NCBI RefSeq assembly: GCF_001439925.1
Contig: NZ_LMBV01000024.1
Coordinates: 1-60,455, forward strand
DNA length: 60,455 nucleotides
Source: Peribacillus muralis
GTDB taxonomy: Bacteria > Bacillota > Bacilli > Bacillales > DSM-1321
Reading direction: 5' to 3'
The position numbers and the translations under genes were made by a program. Of the stretch, positions 8,792 to 16,930 are shown piece after piece; the stretch's first letter is position 1; each line of letters starts with the position of its first letter. The notes below the pieces were generated by a model. That model saw only the letters and a list, made by a program, of their open reading frames with translations, ran no database searches and had not been told where the DNA came from.

Positions 8792-9359
8792 TGAAACGTC
8801 CCACCAAAGAGGGTTTTTTTCTTCTTAATATGTTCAACTCGATAATAAGTCTAAATTGACTAATGGTGTTTCGATGAGGAAGCCTACCAACAAAACGTAA
8901 AAGGCGTAGGCTAAGAGAATTTCTGAATAAAAAGCCGTTTTCCTACGCTACGCTAAGTGATAATATCAGGTAAACACGAATTTACAATCGTACGGAAGTT
9001 CAATTATATTAAAGCCTAATTTCTCGTTTTTAATACCGGGAAATCAGGCTTTTTTTTACATGATTATACATGATTAAAGAGCCCTTTAGTTGAGTTACAT
9101 ACGGGAGTCTTAAGTATTGTGTATGACTATACGTCACAAAATCCCTAATGTTTTTTTTATAAACCTATATGTTGCTTAATTATCATGCGTATTTTTAGTG
9201 TTGCGATAGCAGACTAAAGAGCATATACAACTCTTTCCTTCTTAGCTTAATGGCGATGTGGTGGTTCCTCATCTGAATTTGATGAACATTGGTACATTCC
9301 CTTGCAAACGCTCATAAACCAATAGTAGGAAATTAATATGTAAGGGGATGAACCAATTC
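8792..9359. other. intergenic stretch with hairpins
   Basis: No gene is visible over about 570 bp. It holds a weak inverted repeat AGCCTAC / GTAGGCT near 8882-8914. It also holds a longer imperfect hairpin, AAGCCTAATTTC paired with GAAATCAGGCTT, at about 9012-9051, followed by a run of T, which looks like a rho-independent terminator without a recognisable gene in front of it. The nearest upstream gene ends at 8791, so a small transcript or decayed gene may lie between. Confidence 0.5.
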
Positions 9360-10682
9360 ATGTTCAATAATCGTAATTGCCCAAATCGGTCATGTGACCA
9401 TCCTGAAAGGTGTGAAATTTGTAATCGTTGCAGTCAGTGTAATCCAAATGAAGTATGCAATAGAAAAAAGAGGCCACATAATTCCAGTTGCAGCTGTAAT
9501 GGGGTTTTATTACCAACATGTAATTCGGCCTGTCAAAATACAATTAGAAAATCATTAAAACAAAATGGCGGCGAGCAGGAACAAATCCTTTGCCAATCGC
9601 ACGGAGATCAAGGAGGTCAAACCCAAGGTGATCAGGAACAAAACCAAACCATAGGAGATCAAGAACAAAACTTAACCATTGGTGATTCAGAGCAATCTCA
9701 AACGATTGGAGACCAGGAACAAGATCAAAATCAAATGCAAACGCATGGGGATCAAGAACAAACTCAAACGTTAGGCGATCAAGATCAAAACCAAACCCAA
9801 ACACATGGTGATCAAGAACAAACCCAAACGTTAGGCGATCAAGATCAAAATCAAACCCAAACACATGGGAGTCAGGAACAAACCTTGGGTGACCAAACTC
9901 AAGAACAGTCACATGGAGATCAAACGCTAGGTGACCAAAATATACAGGGACATAGAAATTTCTCCCCATTGAACAATAATCAAACGATTGAAACTACCGT
10001 AAGCGGAGTAACTGTAAATCTGACCACAACTTGTAAAAGTGATTATGAATGCAATTCTTGCAAGGGAAAGTGTGAAGGGGATTGTAAAGAGTGTTGCAAA
10101 GATTCTGATTGTAATGATTGCTGTAAGTGCTCATTATGTTCCTTATTGAGTCAAATCAAGCCGCTTCAGACACCCGGTTCGAATAATGGCATAGCCATTC
10201 ACTTAACATTTCCGACTTCCGCTAACCCAGTTGAAGATCAAGTCATCACCAATATTGATAATTGTAAAACGGTAACTTACAAGGACTCAAATCAGGTAGG
10301 AAATAATCCAAGTACAACCGTTCCGTTAAAAAATATATCTGGAATTAGTGCAGGGGCTTCGTCGGAAAATATTTTTGAGTTTTTGTTACAGTTTGCAAAT
10401 AATTGCGGAAATGCTGCGATAGAACAGTGTGACTGTAATAAAAGTTTGAAAAAATGCGGTTGTAAAAATGGGATTGCCGAAGATTTAGCAAGTGCGGCAA
10501 AATTTGGGTTGGCTGTTAACCTCTTCATAGAGGGTCAAACGGTAACGACTGAGGATTTATTCGTTTTGAATGTTTGTGACTGCTTAGTTTTTTTAGTGGA
10601 TGATTTAACTGATCCTTCAGAAATTTTTGTATTTACAATTTGTTCAATTAATGGATATGTAATACCGCAACAGTCCGTTTGA
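9360..10682 (+). CDS. Cys-rich, Gln/Asp-repeat protein, spore-surface type
   Basis: 440 residues from ATG 9360; ATG 9348 overlaps the AAGGGG RBS. The N terminus (1-75) has many Cys in CxxC-type pairs (CDHPERCEICNRCSQC). Residues about 80-197 are hydrophilic GDQEQ/QTQT repeats with a 20-residue, 60-bp period. A second Cys cluster follows at about 225-265 (CNSCKGKCEGDCKECC). The last 175 residues look folded and contain more Cys. The layout of Cys clusters, a low-complexity spacer and a beta-rich end resembles exosporium/coat proteins, and the gene lies near cwlJ. There is no signal peptide. Function is inferred from composition only. Confidence 0.6.
   Translation: MFNNRNCPNRSCDHPERCEICNRCSQCNPNEVCNRKKRPHNSSCSCNGVLLPTCNSACQNTIRKSLKQNGGEQEQILCQSHGDQGGQTQGDQEQNQTIGDQEQNLTIGDSEQSQTIGDQEQDQNQMQTHGDQEQTQTLGDQDQNQTQTHGDQEQTQTLGDQDQNQTQTHGSQEQTLGDQTQEQSHGDQTLGDQNIQGHRNFSPLNNNQTIETTVSGVTVNLTTTCKSDYECNSCKGKCEGDCKECCKDSDCNDCCKCSLCSLLSQIKPLQTPGSNNGIAIHLTFPTSANPVEDQVITNIDNCKTVTYKDSNQVGNNPSTTVPLKNISGISAGASSENIFEFLLQFANNCGNAAIEQCDCNKSLKKCGCKNGIAEDLASAAKFGLAVNLFIEGQTVTTEDLFVLNVCDCLVFLVDDLTDPSEIFVFTICSINGYVIPQQSV
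9600..9950 (+). repeat. in-frame 60-bp coding repeats
   Basis: Three near-perfect 60-bp units start at 9741, 9801 and 9861, each coding THGDQEQTQTLGDQDQNQTQ-like peptides. Shorter, more diverged GDQEQ units lie on both sides. The period keeps the reading frame, so copy number can change without breaking the gene. Confidence 0.85.
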
Positions 10683-10807
10683 GAAGAGTCCTTGTAATTA
10701 TATTATGCAACAATTTCTCTCGTAGTTAATTATTAAATTGCTACGGAGTACATAAGGGAAAAAATGATTTAAACAAATGTTTTTATATTGAAAGAACCTA
10801 GTGGATT

Positions 10808-11085
10808 TAAGACATGAATTTCGTGTGGAAGTATTGGTTAAGCTCGCTAAGCTTCCAAGCAGCACGTACAATCATTGATAAGACAAGTGAATCTTTCGGA
10901 TCCAGATGCCGATTTAAAAGCGGAGATCCCAGCGATTTACGACGAGTAAGAAGGTCGTTGCGGCTTATGTCGTATTCGAGATTATTAGCGTCGTGACCAA
11001 AAAGTAAAGCACAAAAGGTACAACGAACTATGAAAGTATTAGACTTGAAAATCCTCGTACATTTAGTAGAGGAAGAAACTCTTTA
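10808..11085 (+). pseudogene. IS3-family (IS150-like) transposase OrfB N-terminal remnant
   Basis: Plus-strand translation gives RHEFRVEVLVKLAKLPSSTYNH, then pieces of QVNLSDPDADLKAEIPAIYDE, KGRCG, RIRD, and QRTMKVLDLK-like text. This is the usual beginning of IS3-group OrfB (a KLAGIPRSTYY helix, then a YGYRRI segment). It is interrupted by several stops and at least two frameshifts. The DDE catalytic core and terminal repeats are missing. It is an old insertion remnant. Confidence 0.7.
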
Positions 11086-11136
11086 TGCCTGACTCCTTTA
11101 GCACTATATCGCGCTCCAATTATTATGTCGCCCTAC

Positions 11137-11162
11137 AAAAAAAGGACCATGTTAACGGTCCT
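11137..11162 (-). terminator. terminator of cwlJ
   Basis: On the minus strand AGGACC, an 8-nt loop and GGTCCT are followed by at least six T, only a few bases after the cwlJ stop codon. Confidence 0.75.
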
Positions 11163-11169
11163 ACTTTCA

Positions 11170-11610
11170 TTAACCGATATAAACACTCGCACATGTTCCA
11201 GGCCTTGGTTCATAAAAACAATGTTGTTTAAATTGACCAGTAAATGGTTGGTCGTACCAGGTTGGAGGACATGGACCAGATGGATTAAAGTACCAAAGAG
11301 CAAATTTCGCAGGGTGCTCTCTCCAGGAATCCAAATTCCTCCTTGCTAATCTTCTTTCAGATTCTCTTGGTCTTTGATAAAAAACATTACCTTTTTGAAC
11401 CGCTTCAAAAGAGTAATTACCTCCTTGTACGTGGAAAATGACATCTCTAACTGTTCTTAATTCATTAAAGTCAGTACATGCTGCTACAACACGATTAACA
11501 ATTACATTTCCAACATACAGCATTCCTTGATCGCCTTCGCCTTCAGCTTCTGCCCTCATCATCCTTGCCATTAGATCAACGTCTGCACTTCGGTAAGCTA
11601 CTCTTGCCAT
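11170..11610 (-). CDS. cwlJ: spore cortex-lytic cell wall hydrolase CwlJ
   Basis: 146 residues from ATG 11610, with GGAGGTG about 7 nt upstream; the longer frame to 11646 has no RBS. The whole protein is one SleB/CwlJ hydrolase_2 domain. RAEAEGEGDQGMLYVGNVIVNRV carries the catalytic Glu (Glu21 here), and FALWYFNP and the C-terminal Cys-containing CFYEP are typical. The length equals B. subtilis CwlJ (142 aa) and, like it, lacks a signal peptide and a peptidoglycan-binding domain. In B. subtilis it degrades cortex during Ca-DPA-triggered germination and needs GerQ, which is not nearby here. Confidence 0.9.
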   Translation of the reverse strand: MARVAYRSADVDLMARMMRAEAEGEGDQGMLYVGNVIVNRVVAACTDFNELRTVRDVIFHVQGGNYSFEAVQKGNVFYQRPRESERRLARRNLDSWREHPAKFALWYFNPSGPCPPTWYDQPFTGQFKQHCFYEPRPGTCASVYIG

Positions 11611-11789
11611 TTTTTCACCTCCAAAATACAATATGACAAAAAACATACATTCATGTCTTGTTTATAAAATAAGGATGCTTCTCTCAGAAATTCCTTCCTT
11701 CCATATCATCCTCATGCCCATTATGACGAAAATCATCAATTGAAGAAAGAAACTAACAATTAAAGAAGCCACCTAAAACAAATGATTCC

Positions 11790-11984
11790 TTATCGTATAA
11801 TGTTTTCGAAATGTTTTTGGTACATAGTAAGGTAACAACGAGTGTATCTCCTGTAACCAAGCGATCCAGTAATTGTTGTCATTCTTTCATGAACAATTCG
11901 ATCTACATTTGGATTTCGCAATTACTCAATCTGATGATCCAAATTTTGATCCAAAGAAGAGACACGTGCATAACCAAAAATCAT
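11790..11984 (-). pseudogene. serine recombinase (resolvase) N-terminal remnant
   Basis: From ATG 11984, behind AAAGAGA, the minus strand reads MIFGYARVSSLDQNLDHQIE, the standard start of a Tn3/plasmid-type serine resolvase with the catalytic Ser in ARVSS. An in-frame TAA follows near 11922. Later pieces read NVDRIVHERM and, in another frame, QLLDRLVTGDTLVV, which are in the right order for the family. The rest of the catalytic domain and the DNA-binding domain are missing. Nothing else is visible from 11985 to 12290. Confidence 0.75.
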
Positions 11985-12290
11985 AAAATCTCTTTGGAAA
12001 CAGAAAATCAAAAGACAAGTGTATATGATAGTTTAATTGTAATCAATATATATCCTTACACTCACTTATGAAGTTAATTAGGTAGAAAAATGCGCAAAAT
12101 AAAATTCAAAATTACACAAAAAAAGGCCTAGTCAGTATAATACGGATCCTAGCCATAATTATTTGGAGTATCCTCATCATTCATAGATGAAAAGGATATT
12201 GAGATTCTATGTTTCTAACAAGTCATATTTGCACCAGAACCAGTGAAATACCCGTCACTTGAAGAAAATATTCTTGGGTGAATAGAGTTA

Positions 12291-12332
12291 ACCTGACCAC
12301 TCCCATGGCTTTAGCCAAGGGAGTGGTCAGGT
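12291..12332. repeat. long perfect-arm hairpin
   Basis: ACCTGACCACTCCC / GGGAGTGGTCAGGT form a 14-bp perfect stem, extended inward by TGGCT / AGCCA around a 2-nt loop after one mismatch. It lies 27 bp beyond the IclR gene's stop. It lacks a T-run on either side, so it may be an insertion-element end or an mRNA 3' structure rather than a simple terminator. Confidence 0.7.
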
Positions 12333-12358
12333 ATAAGGATGTTATGAATAATCTAGGT

Positions 12359-13123
12359 TTAATTAATTGAAAAACCTAATTCTTTTGATAAGTCTAATGA
12401 ATATTTTTTTAAAGTATGCTCAATTTGTTCAACTTTACCCTCTGAAAAATGATCAATAATTCCACCTACGCTTAATGCACCTACTACTGTATTAGACACA
12501 TCATATATAGGTACACCTAGAGCACCAGTTCCTAATGAAAATTCCTCCAAACTAATGGCATAACCTTTTGTTTTAAATGCATTAATTTTTTGACGTAATA
12601 AAGATTCTTCGTCATGAGATAAATTCAAATTTTCTATAATGGTATTTTGTGTTTGTAAATCATAATGTGAAAGCATAGCTAAAGGTCCCCCACCTTTATT
12701 AAAAGGTAGTAAATCCCCTACGTTAGTTGAGTTGGTTTGAATATATTGGATTCCTTTTACAGTATCTAAGCATAATGCCTTATCATTCCGCTCTATGAAT
12801 AAATATGAAATGCCACCCAGCTCTTTTGAAATCCAATTTAGATATTTTTTTGCACAAGACTGTATATCTAATGATTCTATTGCATGTTTCCCTAGTCGAT
12901 AAAGCTCAATTCCCAATCTATAGTAGGGTGTTTGACCAATATAAATTTTTTCTAAATATCCTATATTAACTAAAGAATTACACATCCTAGATGCCGATGT
13001 TTTAGTAAAACCGGAATATAGATGGATATCATGTAAGGTTAGGGAAGTGTGTTGTATAAATAAATCGAGTATTTGAGGAATTTTTTCAATAGATTGTATA
13101 ATGCTTTTGTCTTGAGTAGACAT
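12359..13123 (-). CDS. IclR-family transcriptional regulator
   Basis: 254 residues from ATG 13123 (MSTQDKSII) with AAGGAGAG 7 nt upstream; an upstream in-frame start lacks an RBS. Residues 1-75 form the winged HTH (LTLHDIHLYSGFTKTSASRMCNSLVNIGYLEK). The rest is the GAF-like IclR effector domain, with SYLFIERNDKALCLDTVKG and a final GALGVPIYDVSNTVVGALSVGG. It is divergent from the OPT-DUF917-DUF1177 cluster across a 717-bp gap, so it most likely controls that cluster in response to its substrate or a product. The effector is unknown. Confidence 0.85.
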   Translation of the reverse strand: MSTQDKSIIQSIEKIPQILDLFIQHTSLTLHDIHLYSGFTKTSASRMCNSLVNIGYLEKIYIGQTPYYRLGIELYRLGKHAIESLDIQSCAKKYLNWISKELGGISYLFIERNDKALCLDTVKGIQYIQTNSTNVGDLLPFNKGGGPLAMLSHYDLQTQNTIIENLNLSHDEESLLRQKINAFKTKGYAISLEEFSLGTGALGVPIYDVSNTVVGALSVGGIIDHFSEGKVEQIEHTLKKYSLDLSKELGFSIN

Positions 13124-13159
13124 AGGATATCTCTCCTTAATATTAACTTCTATATGCAC

Positions 13160-13840
13160 ACGGTTCTCAGTCTTTTACTTATTAATAGACATTTTCGAGG
13201 GTTATGATAGGGCCACCCATTTTTAAAATAGGGGAAGATTGTACTTACTTTTAATAAAAATATTATAAAAATACTATTAAATAGTGTCTAAAGGAAAACT
13301 CATAACAGCCACTACTACATGATTCCTTCTCCCATGCATGTTGCATTCACTAAAAATGAGTGCAAAATCATCATCCGCATAGTGTTTATGTGATAGACAA
13401 TCTTTTTTTAATATCTTTTACTGAGTTATCATTCTTACATATTTCAATTGAAAGCGAAGCTAATATCTCTCGATTCATCAGTAATTAAACTGTTTTCATA
13501 AATTACCATTGAATTAATTCCACTATGCGTTATTGGATACCGTATAATAATAATATATTTATTTAATAAATTCAATGTTTTAAGGATATTGACAAAATTC
13601 AGAAATCATTTTATGATTCTTGTACCGTATTACGTAACACCATTCCGTAAATGTTAAATCATATTCAAACACTATGTGCTTAAGCAACAAGCTAACACCC
13701 CAGCAAATACAATTGTCATAGCGAACGAATGGTAGAAAAGGAAATGAGTTAACTAATTTGGGATTTTTGTATTGCCGCTATAAAGTACTGTTTAAAATCT
13801 TCTTAGTAGCAACATCAATGTCCTTATAGGGGGGATTTCT
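13160..13840. promoter_or_regulatory. long divergent intergenic region with promoter
   Basis: The region between the IclR and OPT genes holds no clear gene. A good sigma-A promoter faces the OPT gene: TTGACA at 13589-13594, a 17-bp spacer and TATGAT at 13612-13617. This leaves a leader of roughly 215 nt. Directly downstream is CCGTATTACGTAACACCATT with a second CCGTAA, a plausible operator. A near-perfect inverted repeat TGCATTCA / TGAGTGCA lies at 13342-13364. Confidence 0.5.
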
Positions 13841-15460
13841 GTGAATCAAGAACAAAAAGAAAAAAAACATCCACGTATTTTGGAGCCAATGACTCTTATT
13901 TTGACGATTGTTACAGCAGTATTCGGAGCGATTATCGGGATGCAGATTATTACAAGTCTCGGAGTAACACCGAGTACTTCCATCATTGGTGCCCTTTTAG
14001 CTATGGTGATTGCTAGAATTCCGGTCACACTTTTTAGAAAATTCAAATCACTGCATCGCCAAAACATAGTTCAAACATCTATCTCATCAGCTACGTTCGG
14101 TGCAGCCAATAGTTTATTAATACCAATTGGGATTCCCTTTCTCATGGGAGCCCAAGATTTAATCATTCCGATGTTAATTGGGGCTGCTTTAGCTATGTTT
14201 GTTGATGCAGCCATCCTTTATAAATTATTTGATTCAAGGCTATTCCCTGCTACCGGAACATGGGCACCTGGGGTTGCTACAGCAGAAGCAATAATAGCTG
14301 GAGATAAAGGTGGTAAGCGTGCAGGTCTCCTTGGACTTGGTACAGGAATAGGTATCTTAGGGGCTTTATTTCATATTCCGATGTCCGCTTTTGGGGTAGC
14401 TTTTATCGGTAATATATGGGCACTTTCAATGTTCGGAATTGGACTTTTGATACGTCAGTTCTCCATACCATTATTTGGAGTCGATGTAAACTCTCATTAT
14501 ATTCCTCATGGAATCATGGTCGGTGCGGGTATTGTAGCGTTAGTGCAGGTTTCCATGCTGATTTTTGCAAAACAAAAAACAACAAAAAAACCTAATACGG
14601 AAGTGGCCGCTACAGTAGAGGCGGTGGATGAATCTAGTTTTACCCGTTCCATTAAAGAGGCAAGAAGAACGTTAGGATTAGGATTCGTGGCTTATCTTGT
14701 CATTGCTCTTGTGATTGCTCTTACAGGAGGAATTATGACCGACATGTCTCCAGGCATGTTGATCGGATTCTTACTTTTTGCTGCTTTTGCTGCCTTCGTT
14801 CATGAATTGATCGTCGGGATTGCCGCCATGCATTCAGGCTGGTTTCCAGCTTTTGCGGTAGCCTTTATTACCCTCCTAATAGGAATGATGGTTGGCTTTC
14901 CACCACTAGCTCTTGCCTTACTTGCAGGTTTTAGTGCAGCAACTGGACCAGCATTTGCAGATATGGGTTATGACTTTAAAACAGGACATATTTTACGTGG
15001 AAATGGTCAAGACAGAGACTACGAAATATATGGTAGAAAGCAACAATATATTACAGCTATGATTGCATTTGGAGTGGCCCTTTTAACAGTGGTTGTTACG
15101 TACAAAGGTTTCTTTGCACAAAATCTAGTACCACCAGTTGATGCTGTATATGTTTCTACAATCGAAGCAGGTGCATCTAGTGGTGTAGCGACACAGCTAT
15201 TACTTTGGGCTATACCAGGTGCCATTATTCAAATGATTGGTGGGTCAAGCCGTCAATTAGGGATAATGTTGGCTACAGGTTTATTGATTTTGACGCCATA
15301 TGCAGGATTTGCGGTGTTATCAGGTATTCTCATTCGCATTATCTGGAGAAAAGTTAAAGGTAAAGAGGCAGATACTCCGATGAGTATTTTAGCAGCAGGC
15401 TTTATTGCTGGTGATGCATTGTTTAGTTTCTTCAGTTCAGTATTTAAAATAAGTAAGTGA
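13841..15460 (+). CDS. OPT/YSL-family transporter
   Basis: A 539-residue polytopic membrane protein with about 12-14 hydrophobic segments, GTG start behind GGGGGG-type RBS. Motifs of the oligopeptide-transporter superfamily include SSATFGAANSLLIPIGIPF, GTWAPGVATAEAIIAGDKGG and FPPLALALLAGFSAATGPAF, and the C terminus AAGFIAGDALFSFFSSVFKISK. OPT proteins take up short peptides, glutathione or metal-ligand complexes by proton symport. The gene is first in a cluster with DUF917, DUF1177 and AroM-like genes, so it probably imports that pathway's substrate. Broken pieces of a second copy lie at 15471-15853 and 19748-19850. Confidence 0.85.
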   Translation: MNQEQKEKKHPRILEPMTLILTIVTAVFGAIIGMQIITSLGVTPSTSIIGALLAMVIARIPVTLFRKFKSLHRQNIVQTSISSATFGAANSLLIPIGIPFLMGAQDLIIPMLIGAALAMFVDAAILYKLFDSRLFPATGTWAPGVATAEAIIAGDKGGKRAGLLGLGTGIGILGALFHIPMSAFGVAFIGNIWALSMFGIGLLIRQFSIPLFGVDVNSHYIPHGIMVGAGIVALVQVSMLIFAKQKTTKKPNTEVAATVEAVDESSFTRSIKEARRTLGLGFVAYLVIALVIALTGGIMTDMSPGMLIGFLLFAAFAAFVHELIVGIAAMHSGWFPAFAVAFITLLIGMMVGFPPLALALLAGFSAATGPAFADMGYDFKTGHILRGNGQDRDYEIYGRKQQYITAMIAFGVALLTVVVTYKGFFAQNLVPPVDAVYVSTIEAGASSGVATQLLLWAIPGAIIQMIGGSSRQLGIMLATGLLILTPYAGFAVLSGILIRIIWRKVKGKEADTPMSILAAGFIAGDALFSFFSSVFKISK

Positions 15461-15470
15461 GGAGATTAAG

Positions 15471-15853
15471 TTGACAAAAAAGTGATGGAATTTGCAGGAT
15501 ACGGCGGTGCAGTACTAGGTGGCGGCGGTGGGAATTGGTGTAGGGGTTGCATTATTTATTGATGGTTTCATTCTTTATAAAGTATTTGACTCGAATTTCT
15601 TTGGTTCGAATAAGGCTTGGCCTCAAGGTATTGCTACAGCTGAAGCTCTTAAAGCTGGTGATGAAGGTGGACAAAAAGGGAAATTACCAATCCGATTGCT
15701 GGTTGGGCAGTTATAATTGGGATTTTGATTCGGGTTATTATCTTAAAAGTTCGTGGTCCAGAAGCTGCAAGTGCGATGTTTACCACAGCGGCAGGGTTTA
15801 TTGCGGGAGATGCTTTGTATAGTTTATTTACATCTATTTGGAAAATTCGATGA
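15471..15853 (+). pseudogene. scrambled DUF917/OPT remnant
   Basis: Three pieces are joined. At 15482-15530 a VMEFAGYGGAVLGGGGG string matches the N terminus of a DUF917 protein. At 15519-15690 VGVALFIDGFILYKVFDSNFF and WPQGIATAEALKAGDEGG match the middle of the OPT transporter upstream. From about 15695, in another frame, GILIRVIILKVRGPEAAS and AAGFIAGDALYSLFTSIWKIR match its C terminus. Roughly 320 residues between the two OPT pieces are missing. It is a collapsed paralogous OPT-DUF917 pair, diverged from the intact copies rather than a recent duplicate. Confidence 0.8.
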
Positions 15854-15866
15854 TGAGGTGAAAGTA

Positions 15867-16916
15867 ATGACAAGAAGATTATTAACAAAAGATGATGCAA
15901 TTAAAGCAGTTTATGGTGGTTGTATTTTAGGAGGCGGAGGTGGAGGCTGGATTCAAGACGGACTTCAAAAAACAGAATCTGCTTTTGAAGTTGGTTCTCC
16001 TTCACTTATAACGATTGAAGAATTGCAAGATGATGATTATGTTGTGTGCGTAGCTTTAGTAGGTGCACCTTCAGCGAAAGAACAATTTGTTGATTCACAA
16101 CAACTTGTGGAGACAGTCCTACGAATGCAAAAAGAATTTCCACATCCGATTAAAGCAATTATGACGAATGAAAATGGAGCATCTACGACAATAAATGGTT
16201 GGTTACAAGCTGCTGGTGCAGATTTACCGGTTCTTGATGCTCCTTGTAATGGAAGAGCACATCCGACGGGTTCAATGGGTTCATTAAATTTATCAGAAGT
16301 GGATGGATATCAATCACTGCAGTCCTATTCAGGAGGAAAAGCAGTTAAGAAAGTGGAGGGATTTGTTTCGGCGACCCTAGACAAATCGTCCAATGCCGTT
16401 CGTTTTATGTCTGTTGAGGCTGGGGGAATGGTTGCAGTTTGTAGAAATCCAGTAACAGTGGGTTATGTAAAAAAACATGCTGCGGTCGGTGGTATTACAC
16501 AAGCGATAGAACTTGGTGAAGCATTTCTCTCAGTACCTGAAGGGCCAGGGAGAATTGAAGCAGTTGCATCGTTTTTAAAAGGCCGCGTCATCCATTCTGG
16601 GAAAGTTAGTACATTTAACATGAATCAAACAGGAGGATTTGATGTAGGGGTCGTGAGGATTGATGAACTGGAGCTGACTTTTTGGAATGAATATATGACA
16701 GCTGAAATGAATGGGGTACGTAAAGGAACCTTCCCTGATTTGATCATGACATTTGATGCAGAAACCGGACTTCCTCTAGTAAGCGCCGAAATTCAAGAGG
16801 GGCAGAGCATTACCGTTCTTTCCGTACCGAAAGAAAACTTGAAATTAAGTTCGACGATGTTCAATGAAAAGCTATTAAAAACGGTCGAACCTATTATTCA
16901 AAAAAATATCATGTAA
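15867..16916 (+). CDS. DUF917-family protein
   Basis: 349 residues from ATG 15867 (MTRRLLTKDDAIKAVYGG) with GAGGTG 6 nt upstream; the longer frame upstream runs through the OPT remnant. The N-terminal GGCILGGGGGGWIQDG loop is the hallmark of DUF917, a family often paired with hydantoinase/OPT-like genes and thought to act on cyclic amides or related amino-acid derivatives. A central CNGRAHPTGSMGS segment and a beta-rich C-terminal part follow. It is expected to be cytoplasmic. It lies 14 bp upstream of the DUF1177 gene. The reaction is unknown. Confidence 0.8.
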   Translation: MTRRLLTKDDAIKAVYGGCILGGGGGGWIQDGLQKTESAFEVGSPSLITIEELQDDDYVVCVALVGAPSAKEQFVDSQQLVETVLRMQKEFPHPIKAIMTNENGASTTINGWLQAAGADLPVLDAPCNGRAHPTGSMGSLNLSEVDGYQSLQSYSGGKAVKKVEGFVSATLDKSSNAVRFMSVEAGGMVAVCRNPVTVGYVKKHAAVGGITQAIELGEAFLSVPEGPGRIEAVASFLKGRVIHSGKVSTFNMNQTGGFDVGVVRIDELELTFWNEYMTAEMNGVRKGTFPDLIMTFDAETGLPLVSAEIQEGQSITVLSVPKENLKLSSTMFNEKLLKTVEPIIQKNIM

Positions 16917-16930
16917 AGGAGAGATTACTA

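Noticed and set aside
8571..8837. Minus-strand 83-codon ORF across the small Sm-like gene
   Set aside because: It mirrors the plus-strand gene, which has a good RBS and a plausible fold.
9544..9969. Long minus-strand ORF opposite the GDQEQ repeat
   Set aside because: It is the mirror of a repetitive coding sequence, has no RBS, and the plus-strand protein has proper Cys domains on both sides.
11811..12071. Plus-strand 86-codon ORF
   Set aside because: The minus strand of the same region encodes a recognisable serine resolvase start, and the plus frame has no family features.
13160..13840. T-box or other riboswitch in the OPT leader
   Set aside because: I could not find the conserved T-box sequence or a terminator/antiterminator pair before the start codon; only a promoter and short repeats are visible.
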